Shown here: positions 1 to 7,701 of the stretch, one piece after another
How positions within the stretch are numbered: position 1 is the stretch's first letter
How the letters are laid out: the number at the start of each line of letters is the position of its first letter
Virus record (IMG/VR): IMGVR_UViG_3300045743_000462
Coordinates: 1 to 30,789 of that record
Length of the DNA: 30,789 bases
Strand: one strand, 5' to 3'
Origin: a virus
The notes under the pieces: model-generated
Databases searched by the model: none
The model's input: only the letters and a program-made list of their open reading frames with translations
What the model was told of the DNA's origin: nothing
Made by a program: the position numbers and the translations under genes

Positions 1-1277
1 ATCAAGCCGCCATAGCCCTGGCCGCGCAGGTCGCGCCCGCGATCCTGCATGGCTTGTCCCTTGGCACCGATCTCCAGCGAGCGCTGGTGGTTAGCGAGAC
101 GGCGGTCGGCGTCCGCCGGGCCGTTCAGGTTCAGTTTAAGCTGCTGGGCGCGCTCGGCGGCGCGTTTTAATGCTTGCTCAGTGCGCTCCACCTCGCGCCG
201 CATTGTCTCGCCCTGGCGCGTTGCATCGACCAGCCTGTTTTTGAACTGATCTGCGACCCGTTCGGCGCGTTGCAGGCTCTCTTTGATGCGCGTCACTTCG
301 GCGGCGTTATTGGCCCCGCTGCGCTCGGCCAACTGCAAATTGACGCGCAGCCGATCCGCCACGGTGGTGGTGGCGGTGATGATGTTGCGGTAGCGTTCGG
401 CCTTTTGTTCCAGACCGGCGGTGACGGCGTCGGCGCGCACGATCAGTTCGCGCAGTTTGACCATTTCTGCCGTCGTTGCTGCGGTGGTGGTCTCGGTCAG
501 TAATAATTTCTCGCGCAATTGCGTCGCGCCTGCCGTGCTGGTCCCCAGTTCCAGCCGATACTTTTCCGCCGTTGACTGCAACCCTGCCGTTACGCGGTCG
601 GTGCGCTTGATCGCCGCCTCCAGCGCCTGGATTTCGCCCTTGGCCCCCCGGCCATGATTGGTGACGGCCTCAAGGCGCTGGTGCAAGGTCTCGGCCTGGC
701 TGGCGCTCGCTTGCAGCTTATGTTCGGTCTTGCTGATGTTTTGCGACAGATTGCTGCTGATCCGGTCGGCGCGGGCGATGCCTTCGCGCAGTTGCGCCAT
801 GTGTGCGGTGGCCTCGATGGTCGTGTCGTCCGCCGCTTTTAACCGGGTCCGCAGCTTTTGGGCCAAGACCGCACTGGCACCGATCTTTTGTTCGGTCAGC
901 GTCAGGTTCGACTTGAAACCCTCGGTGACCTTATTGGCGACATCGATATTGTCCTTGACCCGTTTGATCTGCACCGCAATGCCGCGCCCGGCATCCTCGG
1001 CCACCCGGATCTTTTGCGCGAACTGTGTCGCCAGACGTGTGCTGGTGTCAAAGTGCTGCTTGACGCGTGCCAGCCCGATATCAAACTGCGCCACCGTCGC
1101 TTGCGCCGTGGTCAGTTCGCCGCGCAGCCGGGTCATGGTTTCCAGCACACCGCGCTGCACCTTGATGTTGGCCATGGTGGTTTGCAACGCATTGGCGGCG
1201 GTGCGGGCGCCGGCCAGATAGTTGACGACGTTGCCCGCCGCGCTGATGACCAGACCGATGTTAAAAATGCGTGACAT
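1..1277 (-). CDS. Tail tape measure protein, N-terminal 425 residues (runs off the window)
   Basis: The reading frame is open from ATG at 1277 to the window edge. AAGGGAAG lies just upstream of the ATG as ribosome-binding site. The protein is almost wholly alpha-helical and coiled-coil, and residues 51-386 are six back-to-back repeats of exactly 56 residues (starts at 51, 107, 163, 219, 275 and 331). A typical repeat begins LRxxIxRADRVTxxL and has a second LRxxLxxAE stretch about 35 residues later. Position after the sheath, tube and gp41-like chaperone genes is where contractile-tail phages place the tape measure, which sets tail length and is threaded through the tube. The membrane-active and C-terminal parts are outside the window. 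The identification rests on order plus coiled-coil repeats, not on a recognised catalytic motif. Confidence 0.85.
   Translation of the reverse strand, partial: MSRIFNIGLVISAAGNVVNYLAGARTAANALQTTMANIKVQRGVLETMTRLRGELTTAQATVAQFDIGLARVKQHFDTSTRLATQFAQKIRVAEDAGRGIAVQIKRVKDNIDVANKVTEGFKSNLTLTEQKIGASAVLAQKLRTRLKAADDTTIEATAHMAQLREGIARADRISSNLSQNISKTEHKLQASASQAETLHQRLEAVTNHGRGAKGEIQALEAAIKRTDRVTAGLQSTAEKYRLELGTSTAGATQLREKLLLTETTTAATTAEMVKLRELIVRADAVTAGLEQKAERYRNIITATTTVADRLRVNLQLAERSGANNAAEVTRIKESLQRAERVADQFKNRLVDATRQGETMRREVERTEQALKRAAERAQQLKLNLNGPADADRRLANHQRSLEIGAKGQAMQDRGRDLRGQGYGGL
120..1127 (-). repeat. Six tandem 168-bp (56-codon) coding repeats in the tape measure gene
   Basis: Translation of the minus strand gives six consecutive 56-residue units without any gap. 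They are conserved at the protein level (LRxxIxRADRVTxGL near the start, KYR about residue 21, LRxxLxxAE about residue 36-43) but have diverged in DNA. Fifty-six is eight heptads, fitting a continuous coiled coil. Confidence 0.85.
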
Positions 1278-1291
1278 GTTCTTCCCTTCGC

Positions 1292-1330
1292 ATAAAAAAA
1301 AGCGGGCTGCAAACGCTGTTGCAACCCGCT
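1292..1330 (-). terminator. Rho-independent terminator between tail chaperone and tape measure genes
   Basis: Read on the minus strand, a 12-bp stem (arms 1319-1330 and 1301-1312, one G-U pair) with a 6-nt loop is followed immediately by eight T. It lies inside the late operon, 13 nt after the frameshift extension stops and 16 nt before the tape measure ATG. It would act as a partial terminator (attenuator) that reduces tape-measure mRNA. Confidence 0.75.
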
Positions 1331-1342
1331 TCGTATTTCTAT

Positions 1343-1501
1343 TTACTGCTGCCGATTGGCTTTTTCCCGCGCATCCAGTATCAGTTGCGCGTCATTGACC
1401 CAATCCCAATATTCAGACCAGCCCATTGCCTGCAAGTTGTCCATCGTCAAACCCCGGTGGATCTGCATCAATGACTGGTCCAGCCGCCGCAACTGCTGTT
1501 G
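1343..1501 (-). CDS. Frameshift extension of the tail assembly chaperone (-2 frame)
   Basis: In the frame offset by -2 (equal to +1) from the gp41-like gene, an open stretch overlaps its 3' end and continues past its stop to TAA at 1343-1345. The 52 residues beginning QQQLRRLDQSL and containing MGWSEYWDWVNDAQ form a helical, Trp-rich tail-chaperone-like segment. There is no good ribosome site for independent translation, although an in-frame ATG exists within it. Phage Mu is known to use an unusual -2 frameshift here. A plausible slip point is ACC-CCA at 1505-1500, where a proline tRNA could re-pair two bases back on CCC, giving a fusion of about 239 residues. The exact site is inferred. Confidence 0.6.
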   Translation of the reverse strand, partial: QQQLRRLDQSLMQIHRGLTMDNLQAMGWSEYWDWVNDAQLILDAREKANRQQ

Positions 1502-2060
1502 GGGTATCCACAACCCGACGAAAATAGCCGCGCAAAGCGAATGAATCGGCGATGGACAGGTCGTCGATATCTTCGATCATGACGCCCGCCATGGCGCCGA
1601 TCAAAAAGCCGTCGCGCGCGCTCGTCAGGTCGGAATAATGCACCGCCCGTTTTTGATCGGCGCGGGTCAGCTCGCGCAGCACCAGTGTATCCAGCGGACC
1701 GCTTGGCGTCGCCAATGGCGCGGACAATGGGTAGCAGGTGCCCGCAGGCACGATCTCAGGCAACGGCGATGCATTGACCGGGTTCATCATCGCAAAGAGT
1801 TCGTTCAGGAGTGCGTCGGAGTCGGCATAGCTGAGATCATCGAGCGCGTTCAGCGGCAGCCCGGTCATGGCATGCAGCATATGATCGTCTTGCAAGGTCG
1901 CATCGTCGGGTGCATGGCGCTCGGCGGCGACACGGTCACGGTGGGTCAGTTGTTTGATTGGCAGTGAGGTGACGGTTTGGGCGCCGTTGCCTGTGTTGGC
2001 AATGAACTTGCCCTTCAACAGGTAGGTTTTCAATAGGCTGTTTTTCAATACATTCGACAT
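1413..2060 (-). CDS. Tail assembly chaperone, Mu gp41-like (zero-frame product)
   Basis: A 215-residue protein starting MSNVLKNSLLK. ATG at 2060 is chosen because AAGGA lies 8 nt upstream; the frame is open further but the added residues look non-coding. The second half, with its ADxDALLNELFAMM and later IEDIDDLSIADSFALRGYF pattern, fits the Mu gp41 / tail-assembly-chaperone family, in which a short acidic helical protein is made together with a frameshifted longer form. Gene order agrees: it follows the tail tube and precedes the tape measure. The zero-frame stop TGA is at 1413-1415. Its role would be to bind the tape measure and recruit tube subunits during tail assembly; it is not kept in the virion in known relatives. 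Confidence 0.75.
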   Translation of the reverse strand: MSNVLKNSLLKTYLLKGKFIANTGNGAQTVTSLPIKQLTHRDRVAAERHAPDDATLQDDHMLHAMTGLPLNALDDLSYADSDALLNELFAMMNPVNASPLPEIVPAGTCYPLSAPLATPSGPLDTLVLRELTRADQKRAVHYSDLTSARDGFLIGAMAGVMIEDIDDLSIADSFALRGYFRRVVDTPTAVAAAGPVIDADPPGFDDGQLAGNGLV

Positions 2061-2122
2061 GCTTTTTTCCTTCAGTTTCGTGGGTTGGTTGGTGGTGTTG
2101 CCGCTACGGTCCTGCAAGCGGG

Positions 2123-2650
2123 CTATTGCCCGTGATTGGCGCGCCAATCGGCCAGAATGTCGTCGCCGTTTAGCTTGAAAATGTTGTTCATGAAATCGAT
2201 TTCGATGATGTCTTCGTCGTCAACAGTCTGTTTGAAATAGAGGACAGAACCCATTGCATTGATTTCCGCCCGCTCGTTGTTCTTGATCGAGCCGCCTGAC
2301 GGCAATTTGGTAAAGAGCACGGTCATGAGCGTGACCAGCTTCTTTTGCGACACCAGGCCGCCGTTGCCGTAGGTATCGATGCTGGAACGCACCTGTATCT
2401 GGACGCCCTTGTAAGGGTTACCGGCTTTGGCCATCACCTTGGGGTAGTAAGACTTGAGTTTCATGGTGAACTCGGCTGGCTGGAAGCCGCCGGTAGGCAG
2501 CTTGATCTGGCTCGCCATGCCCAGCCCTTTGTATTCCGAGGTGATCGCCATGATCTCGGGCACGCCAACTTCTTCGGCCATGCCAACGAGGGACGCGCCA
2601 GCGACATAGATCGAGGCGTTGGTGATTTGTGATACTTCGATGCCTGCCAT
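2123..2650 (-). CDS. Major tail tube protein, P2 FII family
   Basis: A 175-residue protein. The stretches EYKGLGMASQIKLPTGGFQ, GVQIQVRSSI and the C-terminal YFKQTVDDEDIIEIDFMNN followed by NGDD and LADWRANHGQ match the pattern of the P2 FII tail tube protein (about 170 residues), rather than the shorter Mu gpM. AAGGA lies 8 nt upstream of ATG 2650. It polymerises as hexameric rings around the tape measure to form the tube inside the contractile sheath. It starts 9 nt after the sheath gene stops. Confidence 0.88.
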   Translation of the reverse strand: MAGIEVSQITNASIYVAGASLVGMAEEVGVPEIMAITSEYKGLGMASQIKLPTGGFQPAEFTMKLKSYYPKVMAKAGNPYKGVQIQVRSSIDTYGNGGLVSQKKLVTLMTVLFTKLPSGGSIKNNERAEINAMGSVLYFKQTVDDEDIIEIDFMNNIFKLNGDDILADWRANHGQ

Positions 2651-2659
2651 GGGTTTTCC

Positions 2660-3871
2660 TTATTTGCTCTTCAGGAGCACTGCAAATTCGTCGGTCAAAA
2701 TCGAGTCAAACACACCATGCTCAAACGGCGGCGCGGGTGTCAGCGAGTAGGAGAAGCGCAGCCAGCCGTCGGCGATGGCGTCCGGCGGGTTTTTGTTCGG
2801 GTCGAGCCAGCATTTCGCACCCAGCAGTTCTTTGCTGTTGATTTTTTCGTTGATGAATGCGGCGATACTGCCCAAAATCGAATCGACCAGGGCGCCGCTG
2901 ATCGGCACGTCCATAAAAGGAAACGAAAAAAAGCGGATCGCTTCGTCGAATGAATCTTGGAAGCGCGTGCAATTGATGAATGTTTCCAACCCGGAATTAC
3001 CGCTGCCATAACTGGCGTTGCGGTTGCCCCACAATCGCGGCCCGGTGCCAAAACCGGCGAATACGGTCATGATGCCGACGCTGTTGAGTAAATTGACTTC
3101 GCTGTTGGCGTCATCGATCTGCGCGGTTAATGACCGCTCCTGACCTTGCACGCCCTGCAACTCGGTGTTTGATGCGCTGAAACCCACGCCCTTGCTGGCG
3201 TCCTTGGCCGCCATCGCACCGGCGGCAAATTGGGATAGTGGTTGCAACGTGACGCCATTGGCTGCCGGATCAAACGCTTTTTGATGCGGATAGCACAGAA
3301 TTGCGCGGCGCGAACTGGTGAAGAAGTTGATCGTGCCGTTCGGACCGCGTCCGGCCACTGCCTGCGCCGGTGACGTGCCGAAGGGTGCATCGACGATGGC
3401 GACGGCATTAATCCGGTTGGCACGGGCCAGCATCTCTTGCGTAACGCTGGCAACGGACGAAAAGCCAGGGGCGATGATGATTTTCGGGCTAAATCCGAAC
3501 AGGCTGAAACAATCGCCCGCCAACGCCAGCCCGCTGCGCAAGCCCGCGCCGCTTTGACCGCCGATCACTTTGGCGGTCGCGGTGGCATCGGTCCACGCAG
3601 GGTCGCGCACATTGACCACAATGACGATGCCAGCGCCCTGGGCACGGATGACCCGCAGTGCTTGCGGGATGGTGTAGCCGGTCGGTTCGGGCGCGTTGGC
3701 GGGCAGCCATTGTGCGTCGTCGCCCTCCCACAGACACAGGGTCGGCACATTGACGGGGCCATTTGGCGCGGTCCCAACCAACAAAATGACGCCGCTTTTG
3801 GCGGTGGTGATCTTGCGGTTGCCGGAAGTCGATTGCAGTGTTTCGACACCGTGCAAAAAGGTGGCGGTCAT
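2660..3871 (-). CDS. Tail sheath protein, P2 FI family
   Basis: A 403-residue contractile sheath subunit. It opens with HGVETLQSTSGNRKITTAKS, like P2 FI (HGV plus a threonine-rich strand), and has the conserved GPRLWGNRNAS motif near residue 275 and a C-terminal segment with LRFSYSLTPAPPFEHGVF near residue 370, corresponding to the PVPPLE region of P2 FI (396 residues). Its ATG overlaps the stop of the preceding gp38-like gene by 4 nt (ATGA), so the two are translationally coupled. Together with the tube gene it makes the P2-type tail module that is known for the BcepMu group of Mu-like phages. Confidence 0.92.
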   Translation of the reverse strand: MTATFLHGVETLQSTSGNRKITTAKSGVILLVGTAPNGPVNVPTLCLWEGDDAQWLPANAPEPTGYTIPQALRVIRAQGAGIVIVVNVRDPAWTDATATAKVIGGQSGAGLRSGLALAGDCFSLFGFSPKIIIAPGFSSVASVTQEMLARANRINAVAIVDAPFGTSPAQAVAGRGPNGTINFFTSSRRAILCYPHQKAFDPAANGVTLQPLSQFAAGAMAAKDASKGVGFSASNTELQGVQGQERSLTAQIDDANSEVNLLNSVGIMTVFAGFGTGPRLWGNRNASYGSGNSGLETFINCTRFQDSFDEAIRFFSFPFMDVPISGALVDSILGSIAAFINEKINSKELLGAKCWLDPNKNPPDAIADGWLRFSYSLTPAPPFEHGVFDSILTDEFAVLLKSK

Positions 3872-4101
3872 GCTGCATTCTCCTGCGATTTTGCGGCTTT
3901 GGGTGCGGTGGCCACGGGCGCCGCTGGTGCTGGCGCAATTTCGGTGAAGTGGCCTTGCTCAACCATGTTGACCACGTATTCGTGGTCTTCAGGGAGGCTA
4001 TATTGGCCGCCGTCCATCAGCAGGACATCGGTGTCTTTGCCATCCTGGCACAGTGTCACGCCCGTTTGCGGGCCGCGATACCGGTACTTTTTATCAGCCA
4101 T
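3868..4101 (-). CDS. DUF2635 family protein, Mu gp38-like
   Basis: A 77-residue basic-then-acidic protein with an Ala/Pro-rich C-terminus (APAPAAPVATAPKAAK). The VTLCQDGKDTDVLLMDGGQYSLP core and the position just before the sheath gene fit the DUF2635 / Mu gp38 family, a small protein of unknown role found at the head-tail region of Mu-like phages. It overlaps the sheath start by 4 nt. Confidence 0.7.
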   Translation of the reverse strand: MADKKYRYRGPQTGVTLCQDGKDTDVLLMDGGQYSLPEDHEYVVNMVEQGHFTEIAPAPAAPVATAPKAAKSQENAA

Positions 4102-4109
4102 GCTGACTC

Positions 4110-4529
4110 CTAGAGTGTGTTGTCCATGTGCTGACCGACGATCAGCCCTTGCATTGCTATTTCAAGTTGATAGTTCCAGATGCCGCTCGACTCGCTAATA
4201 AAACTGTCGCGCAGCAGGTAGATCGGGGTGTAACCGGGCAGTTGCTGGCCCGGCAGCGTCTCGATCAAAAAATCCAGCATGGTGACCGCGCCGCTGTCGC
4301 CATGCTGGGCCCTGCCCACGATCTGCAAACCGAGCTGCACATCGCGCTGCTGCACGATCACGCCCAGGCCGTCCGGCTTGCCGTAGCGGCTGGCCCCGTA
4401 CTGCACCAGGACAGCGCCTTTCGGGTGCAATAACTTCCACTCTTTTGGATTGTCGGGGAAGTTGGCGACCTGCCATTTGATCATCGTGCCCAGTTTGGCG
4501 ACCAGGGCCGCTTGCAGCGTTTCGCTCAT
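4110..4529 (-). CDS. Gp37-like head-tail connector / tail terminator candidate
   Basis: A 139-residue protein resembling the Mu gp37 (DUF1834) family in length, position and composition: LHPKGAVLVQYGASRYGKPD near residue 35, ending GLIVGQHMDNTL. Members are thought to act at the tail end that joins the head; this role is inferred from position. The ATG overlaps the stop of the gp36-like gene by 4 nt. Confidence 0.75.
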   Translation of the reverse strand: MSETLQAALVAKLGTMIKWQVANFPDNPKEWKLLHPKGAVLVQYGASRYGKPDGLGVIVQQRDVQLGLQIVGRAQHGDSGAVTMLDFLIETLPGQQLPGYTPIYLLRDSFISESSGIWNYQLEIAMQGLIVGQHMDNTL

Positions 4530-5020
4530 CGCCGGTGATCGTGATCGTTGCCGTACAGCGCCAGCAGGCCGCCTTTGCCGCCCATCTTTTTGCGTGGCCC
4601 GCGCATGGCGCTCTTGCTGCCGTCGGCATCTTGCTGTTGCCGCCCATTGGTGGCGGTGCTGCTATCGATGACGTCCAGCGACAAGCTGCAGTCGCGCACG
4701 TGTTCCAGGGCGCGCAGGGCTTCTTTGTACGTCCGCACGATGGTCGGCGGCAGATCGTCCTTGCCATCAGGCCGCCGTGCATACAACACGTGGCGGGCAA
4801 TCGCACCGGCCCATTGGTCCAGATCGCTGCAACTTTGGACCAGCGGCAAGACATAACGATTGCGCAGATAACTGTTCATCGTCGAGGTGGTATCGGCCAG
4901 CACTTTTGTCACCAGTGCTTCGTCGATCACCGCGCCGTTGTCGTCGTCGGTCAGCAGTGCCAGCTTGTCGTTTGGCACGTACTGCGTTAGCCCTTCGCGG
5001 GTCAGATAGGCGGCGATCAT
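4526..5020 (-). CDS. DUF1320 protein, Mu gp36-like head completion protein
   Basis: A 164-residue protein beginning MIAAYLTREGLTQYVPNDKL. ATG 5020 is preferred over an upstream in-frame codon because it overlaps the capsid gene stop by 4 nt (ATGA), as is usual in this operon. The N-terminal helical half with DTTSTMNSYLRNRYVLPL and WAGAIARHVLYARRP fits DUF1320, the gp36-like proteins located between capsid and tail genes. The C-terminal tail is Gln/Lys/Gly-rich and low complexity. Confidence 0.8.
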   Translation of the reverse strand: MIAAYLTREGLTQYVPNDKLALLTDDDNGAVIDEALVTKVLADTTSTMNSYLRNRYVLPLVQSCSDLDQWAGAIARHVLYARRPDGKDDLPPTIVRTYKEALRALEHVRDCSLSLDVIDSSTATNGRQQQDADGSKSAMRGPRKKMGGKGGLLALYGNDHDHRR

Positions 5021-6033
5021 TGTGGCTTGACGCGCAGTTCGGCCAGGGCTTCGGGATAGGTGCACACTGGCAGCGGATTGGTCTCTGCCACGATCTCGCT
5101 GCCTTTGCCGTGCTTCATTTTTTCGATCGAGGCGTAAAAATCCATGCCGGGCATATTGACGGCCCAGTCATAATTGCCGGGGGCCAGATGTTCGACCATG
5201 ACGCCCACGCCGCCGACCGGGTAGATGTGGCATGCATCGTCATCGACAAACTTGCGGCCCCGGATCGCCCCATTGACTTCGCGGAACGAGACGCCAGACA
5301 AGGAAAAATCCTGGCGCGCATCGGCGGCCAAGGCGCTTTGCACGCCCGCCCAGTTTTTATACAGTTCGGCGACCGAACGATGACGGCGCATGTTGTCAAA
5401 CCAGGTTTTGCCGCAAATTGCCGCAAAACCGGTAACCGACTGCCCGGATAAGGCGGCTTCGCCGTTACGCACGGCGTTGAGGATGACATCGGCCACTTCA
5501 AGTGTCTTGTCCGAAAAGTCGATCGTCTTGAGATATTTTTGCATTTTGAATTTATCGAAGAAATCCAGAATGACCTTGCCGTCCTTATTCAGCAACTGCC
5601 CTTTGAGTGCGGAGATGCGATGATATTCACGCATCGTCATCAAGATGTTTTTCAGTCTCTGAAACTCATTGTTGACCGCCGTTGTCATAGGATCGCCGGA
5701 GAGACCCAATGCGGTCATTACATTTGCAGCGATAAGAGTAAGGTTTTGAATGTCGCCGGGGCGGACATAGCCCTTAACGGGCAAATGCAGTGTTCTGAGT
5801 GTTTGACGGCTCTCGCCATCCTTTGGGATCAGATGGGCCTCATCATCACGCGAGGTATCGTCAATAAAAAAGACCTGGCTGTTGGCGACCTGAATCACGA
5901 CGTCCGTGGTGGTGGTGCGTATGACCTCAAAAATATTCAATCTTTCGGTCAGGTTGGTGGTTTGCGGCAGCTTGTTGATGGCAATCGTACATTCTGCGGA
6001 TGTGTAGCCATCGGGGCTGGTGATCATTGTCAT
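5017..6033 (-). CDS. Major capsid protein, lambda gpE family
   Basis: A 338-residue capsid subunit. ATG 6033, preceded by GAGAG at 7 nt, is chosen rather than a TTG codon 30 nt upstream. The sequence TVEVIRTTTTDVV-like start (FEVIRTTTTDVVIQ), a helical middle, ICGKTWFDNMRRH near residue 210, then ARQDFSLSGVSFREV and the G-rich IYPVGGVGVMVEHLAPGNY followed by ETNPLPVCTYPEAL near the end are typical of the phage major capsid protein E family. The lambda-D-like decoration gene immediately upstream supports it. It forms the icosahedral shell. Confidence 0.88.
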   Translation of the reverse strand: MTMITSPDGYTSAECTIAINKLPQTTNLTERLNIFEVIRTTTTDVVIQVANSQVFFIDDTSRDDEAHLIPKDGESRQTLRTLHLPVKGYVRPGDIQNLTLIAANVMTALGLSGDPMTTAVNNEFQRLKNILMTMREYHRISALKGQLLNKDGKVILDFFDKFKMQKYLKTIDFSDKTLEVADVILNAVRNGEAALSGQSVTGFAAICGKTWFDNMRRHRSVAELYKNWAGVQSALAADARQDFSLSGVSFREVNGAIRGRKFVDDDACHIYPVGGVGVMVEHLAPGNYDWAVNMPGMDFYASIEKMKHGKGSEIVAETNPLPVCTYPEALAELRVKPQ

Positions 6034-6094
6034 GTCAATCTCTCGGGTGTTTGTTTTTGTCAATTGGGCCGATGTACGGCAACGCGATGCAGGA

Positions 6095-6466
6095 TCAATT
6101 CAATGGGCTTTGCACCAGCACATAATTTAATTTCAGTGCGGCGATCGCTGTCGCCTTTTGCGCATCGGTAATCGCTGCGGGCCAGACCAGCCCCTCGGCC
6201 ACGAACAGGCCCAGACGCGGTACCACCAGCCCGGTCTGGTCGGCGGCGCTGGCGTCCACATTGGCAATGCAGACGGCGGCGGCTTTGGCGCTATCGTCGG
6301 CGGCAGCCGGGGCCAAGGGCACATATTTGGCCCCCAGCTTGGCGATCACTTGGCCGATGACAAAGACGCCGCCGCTTAGAGTGACGTTCTCTTTGCTCAT
6401 TGCGCCAAAGTCTTGTGCCAGGACATCGGATAGCCGAACCGGGCGTTGAAAAAAGGTGGTGGTCAT
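6095..6466 (-). CDS. Head decoration protein, lambda gpD family
   Basis: A 123-residue protein. RPVRLSDVLAQDFGAMSKENV followed by LSGGVFVIGQVIAKL is the characteristic N-terminal pattern of the lambda-D-like decoration proteins, which bind as trimers on the expanded capsid and stabilise it. Its place between the protease/scaffold and the capsid gene is the lambda and Mu-like order. The C-terminal part (AAIAALKLNYVLVQ) also fits the family. Confidence 0.88.
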   Translation of the reverse strand: MTTTFFQRPVRLSDVLAQDFGAMSKENVTLSGGVFVIGQVIAKLGAKYVPLAPAAADDSAKAAAVCIANVDASAADQTGLVVPRLGLFVAEGLVWPAAITDAQKATAIAALKLNYVLVQSPLN

Positions 6467-6499
6467 GCTGAATCCTTGGGTAATTAAAATGGATTGTGC

Positions 6500-7651
6500 T
6501 TAGGTTTTTTTGCAGCGTTGCTCGGCATCGGCCACCAGCGACGATTTGCCCGCGTTCTGCGTTTGGGCCACGCGGGTGGCGGTCGCTTGCTCGGCGAACA
6601 GATGGGTGCCGGTTTGCGGGGTGGCCGCCAGCTTTTCTTTGTAGACGATGTAGCGGCTTTTCTGCACGCCGCCTTCGGCGTATTGCAGCGCGGCCCCGGT
6701 TTGCCAGTCCTTGTCGGTTGCCGGGTCTTGCTGGGCCAGGTGGTCCAGTTGCGCCACCTGAAAATCCTTGTCGGCTGGCAGCAGCTTGCCTGCGGTGATC
6801 AGCCCTTCGCAATAGGCCAGATGGCTGGCATGGCTGGCATGGCTGGCATCCTTTTGCGCTTTCACGCTGGCGGCGGTCAGGGTTGCGTTGGCTGCTTCCA
6901 GTTGCGCATTTTTTGTCTGCATTGCTGCAATCTCTTCGGGGGTCATCGTTTGCTCGCTAAAAATTGGGTTAATAATCGGGTTGGTAATGGCGTCGTCTTC
7001 TGGCACTTGCCGCAGTTCTCTGGCCGATTCTTCAATCTGGTCAATCTTCCAGCTCGGTAATAGGTTGTCGGCTTCATCCAGTCCTTTTTCGGCAATCATG
7101 TTGTCGCGCAGGTTACGCATCCAGCCTGCAAGCATTTCAAATGGGCGGGCCACCATCCACCCGGCGATGTCGGCATATTCCAGGCTGGCGGCAGCGGTGT
7201 CGCCTTCGGCGAAGGTAAAGCCGTCCATGCCCTTGACGACGGGTGGCGTTGCGCCTTGCAGGCCAAGGTGGCGAAGGTGCAATTTGCCGGGCGTCGGGTT
7301 GTGCGGGTTGGCGCGGTCGTACAGGGCGACGGAGACGTCCAGCCAGGACAGGTTTTTGATTTCGTTGGCGACCGGCTCGCTCATCATCACGTCGCCATAC
7401 AGTTTGCGGCCATCGCGTATCACGGCGGTGACGCCGCCATAGGATGGCGCATCGTTGCTGGGGTGGCCTTTGACCAACGGGGCAAAATGTTTGGTGCGGT
7501 TATAGGTTTGTGCGATCTCGTCGAGGTCGGCTTCGTTGTAGGTGCGGCGCTGACCGGCTCCATCGACATGCGTGCCGGTGCAGAAAATCTGCTTGCGCAT
7601 TGTCACGTACTGTGGCGGAGCGGAGGTTGGTGATGTCGATGGAGTAGTCAT
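6500..7651 (-). CDS. Prohead protease and scaffold, Mu I/Z-like
   Basis: A protein of about 383 residues. The N-terminal half (RTYNEADLDEIAQTYN, HFAPLVKGHP, LSWLDVSVAL, LHLRHLGLQGATPPVVKG) is the Mu gene I-type phage protease; the C-terminal part after about residue 235 is coiled-coil, Ala/Gln/Lys-rich and scaffold-like, as for the nested Z product of Mu. An internal in-frame ATG at 6946 (MTPEEIAAMQ) could give the free scaffold, 6500-6946. The start is uncertain: the frame opens at ATG 7675, but the candidate late promoter predicts transcription from about 7651, so ATG 7651 or ATG 7600 (MRKQIF) are likelier. None has a clear Shine-Dalgarno sequence. Confidence 0.85.
   Translation of the reverse strand: MTTPSTSPTSAPPQYVTMRKQIFCTGTHVDGAGQRRTYNEADLDEIAQTYNRTKHFAPLVKGHPSNDAPSYGGVTAVIRDGRKLYGDVMMSEPVANEIKNLSWLDVSVALYDRANPHNPTPGKLHLRHLGLQGATPPVVKGMDGFTFAEGDTAAASLEYADIAGWMVARPFEMLAGWMRNLRDNMIAEKGLDEADNLLPSWKIDQIEESARELRQVPEDDAITNPIINPIFSEQTMTPEEIAAMQTKNAQLEAANATLTAASVKAQKDASHASHASHLAYCEGLITAGKLLPADKDFQVAQLDHLAQQDPATDKDWQTGAALQYAEGGVQKSRYIVYKEKLAATPQTGTHLFAEQATATRVAQTQNAGKSSLVADAEQRCKKT
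6820..6849. repeat. Three 9-bp direct repeats (ATGGCTGGC) inside the protease/scaffold gene
   Basis: ATGGCTGGC occurs three times in a row and encodes, on the minus strand, the string SHASHASH in the linker or scaffold portion. It is a simple in-frame tandem repeat that probably varies in copy number. Confidence 0.8.
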
Positions 7652-7657
7652 GCAGCC

Positions 7658-7701
7658 ATGATGACGGCGCGCCATCGATACGTCATTTGACGCGCGTCAA
7701 A
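7658..7701 (-). promoter_or_regulatory. Candidate late promoter before the protease gene (equivalent of Mu PI)
   Basis: A perfect 16-bp palindrome TTTGACGCGCGTCAAA lies at 7686-7701. Exactly 22 bp downstream on the minus strand is CATCAT (7663-7658), a -10-like hexamer. The same palindrome, spacing and hexamer occur before the spanin gene at 14332-14375. There is no -35 box, as expected for an activator-dependent promoter. Mu has late promoter PI at this same position upstream of gene I, activated by a Mor/C family dimer. Confidence 0.65.

Noticed and set aside
282-297. Third near-match to the late palindrome (TTTGATGCGCGTCACT)
   Set aside because: It lies inside the tape measure coding repeats, has a broken right arm and no CATCAT at the 22-bp spacing, so it is taken as chance.
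2660-6466. P2-type tail plus Mu-type replication as a new mosaic
   Set aside because: P2-related sheath and tube proteins and an inverted early end are already described for BcepMu-family phages.
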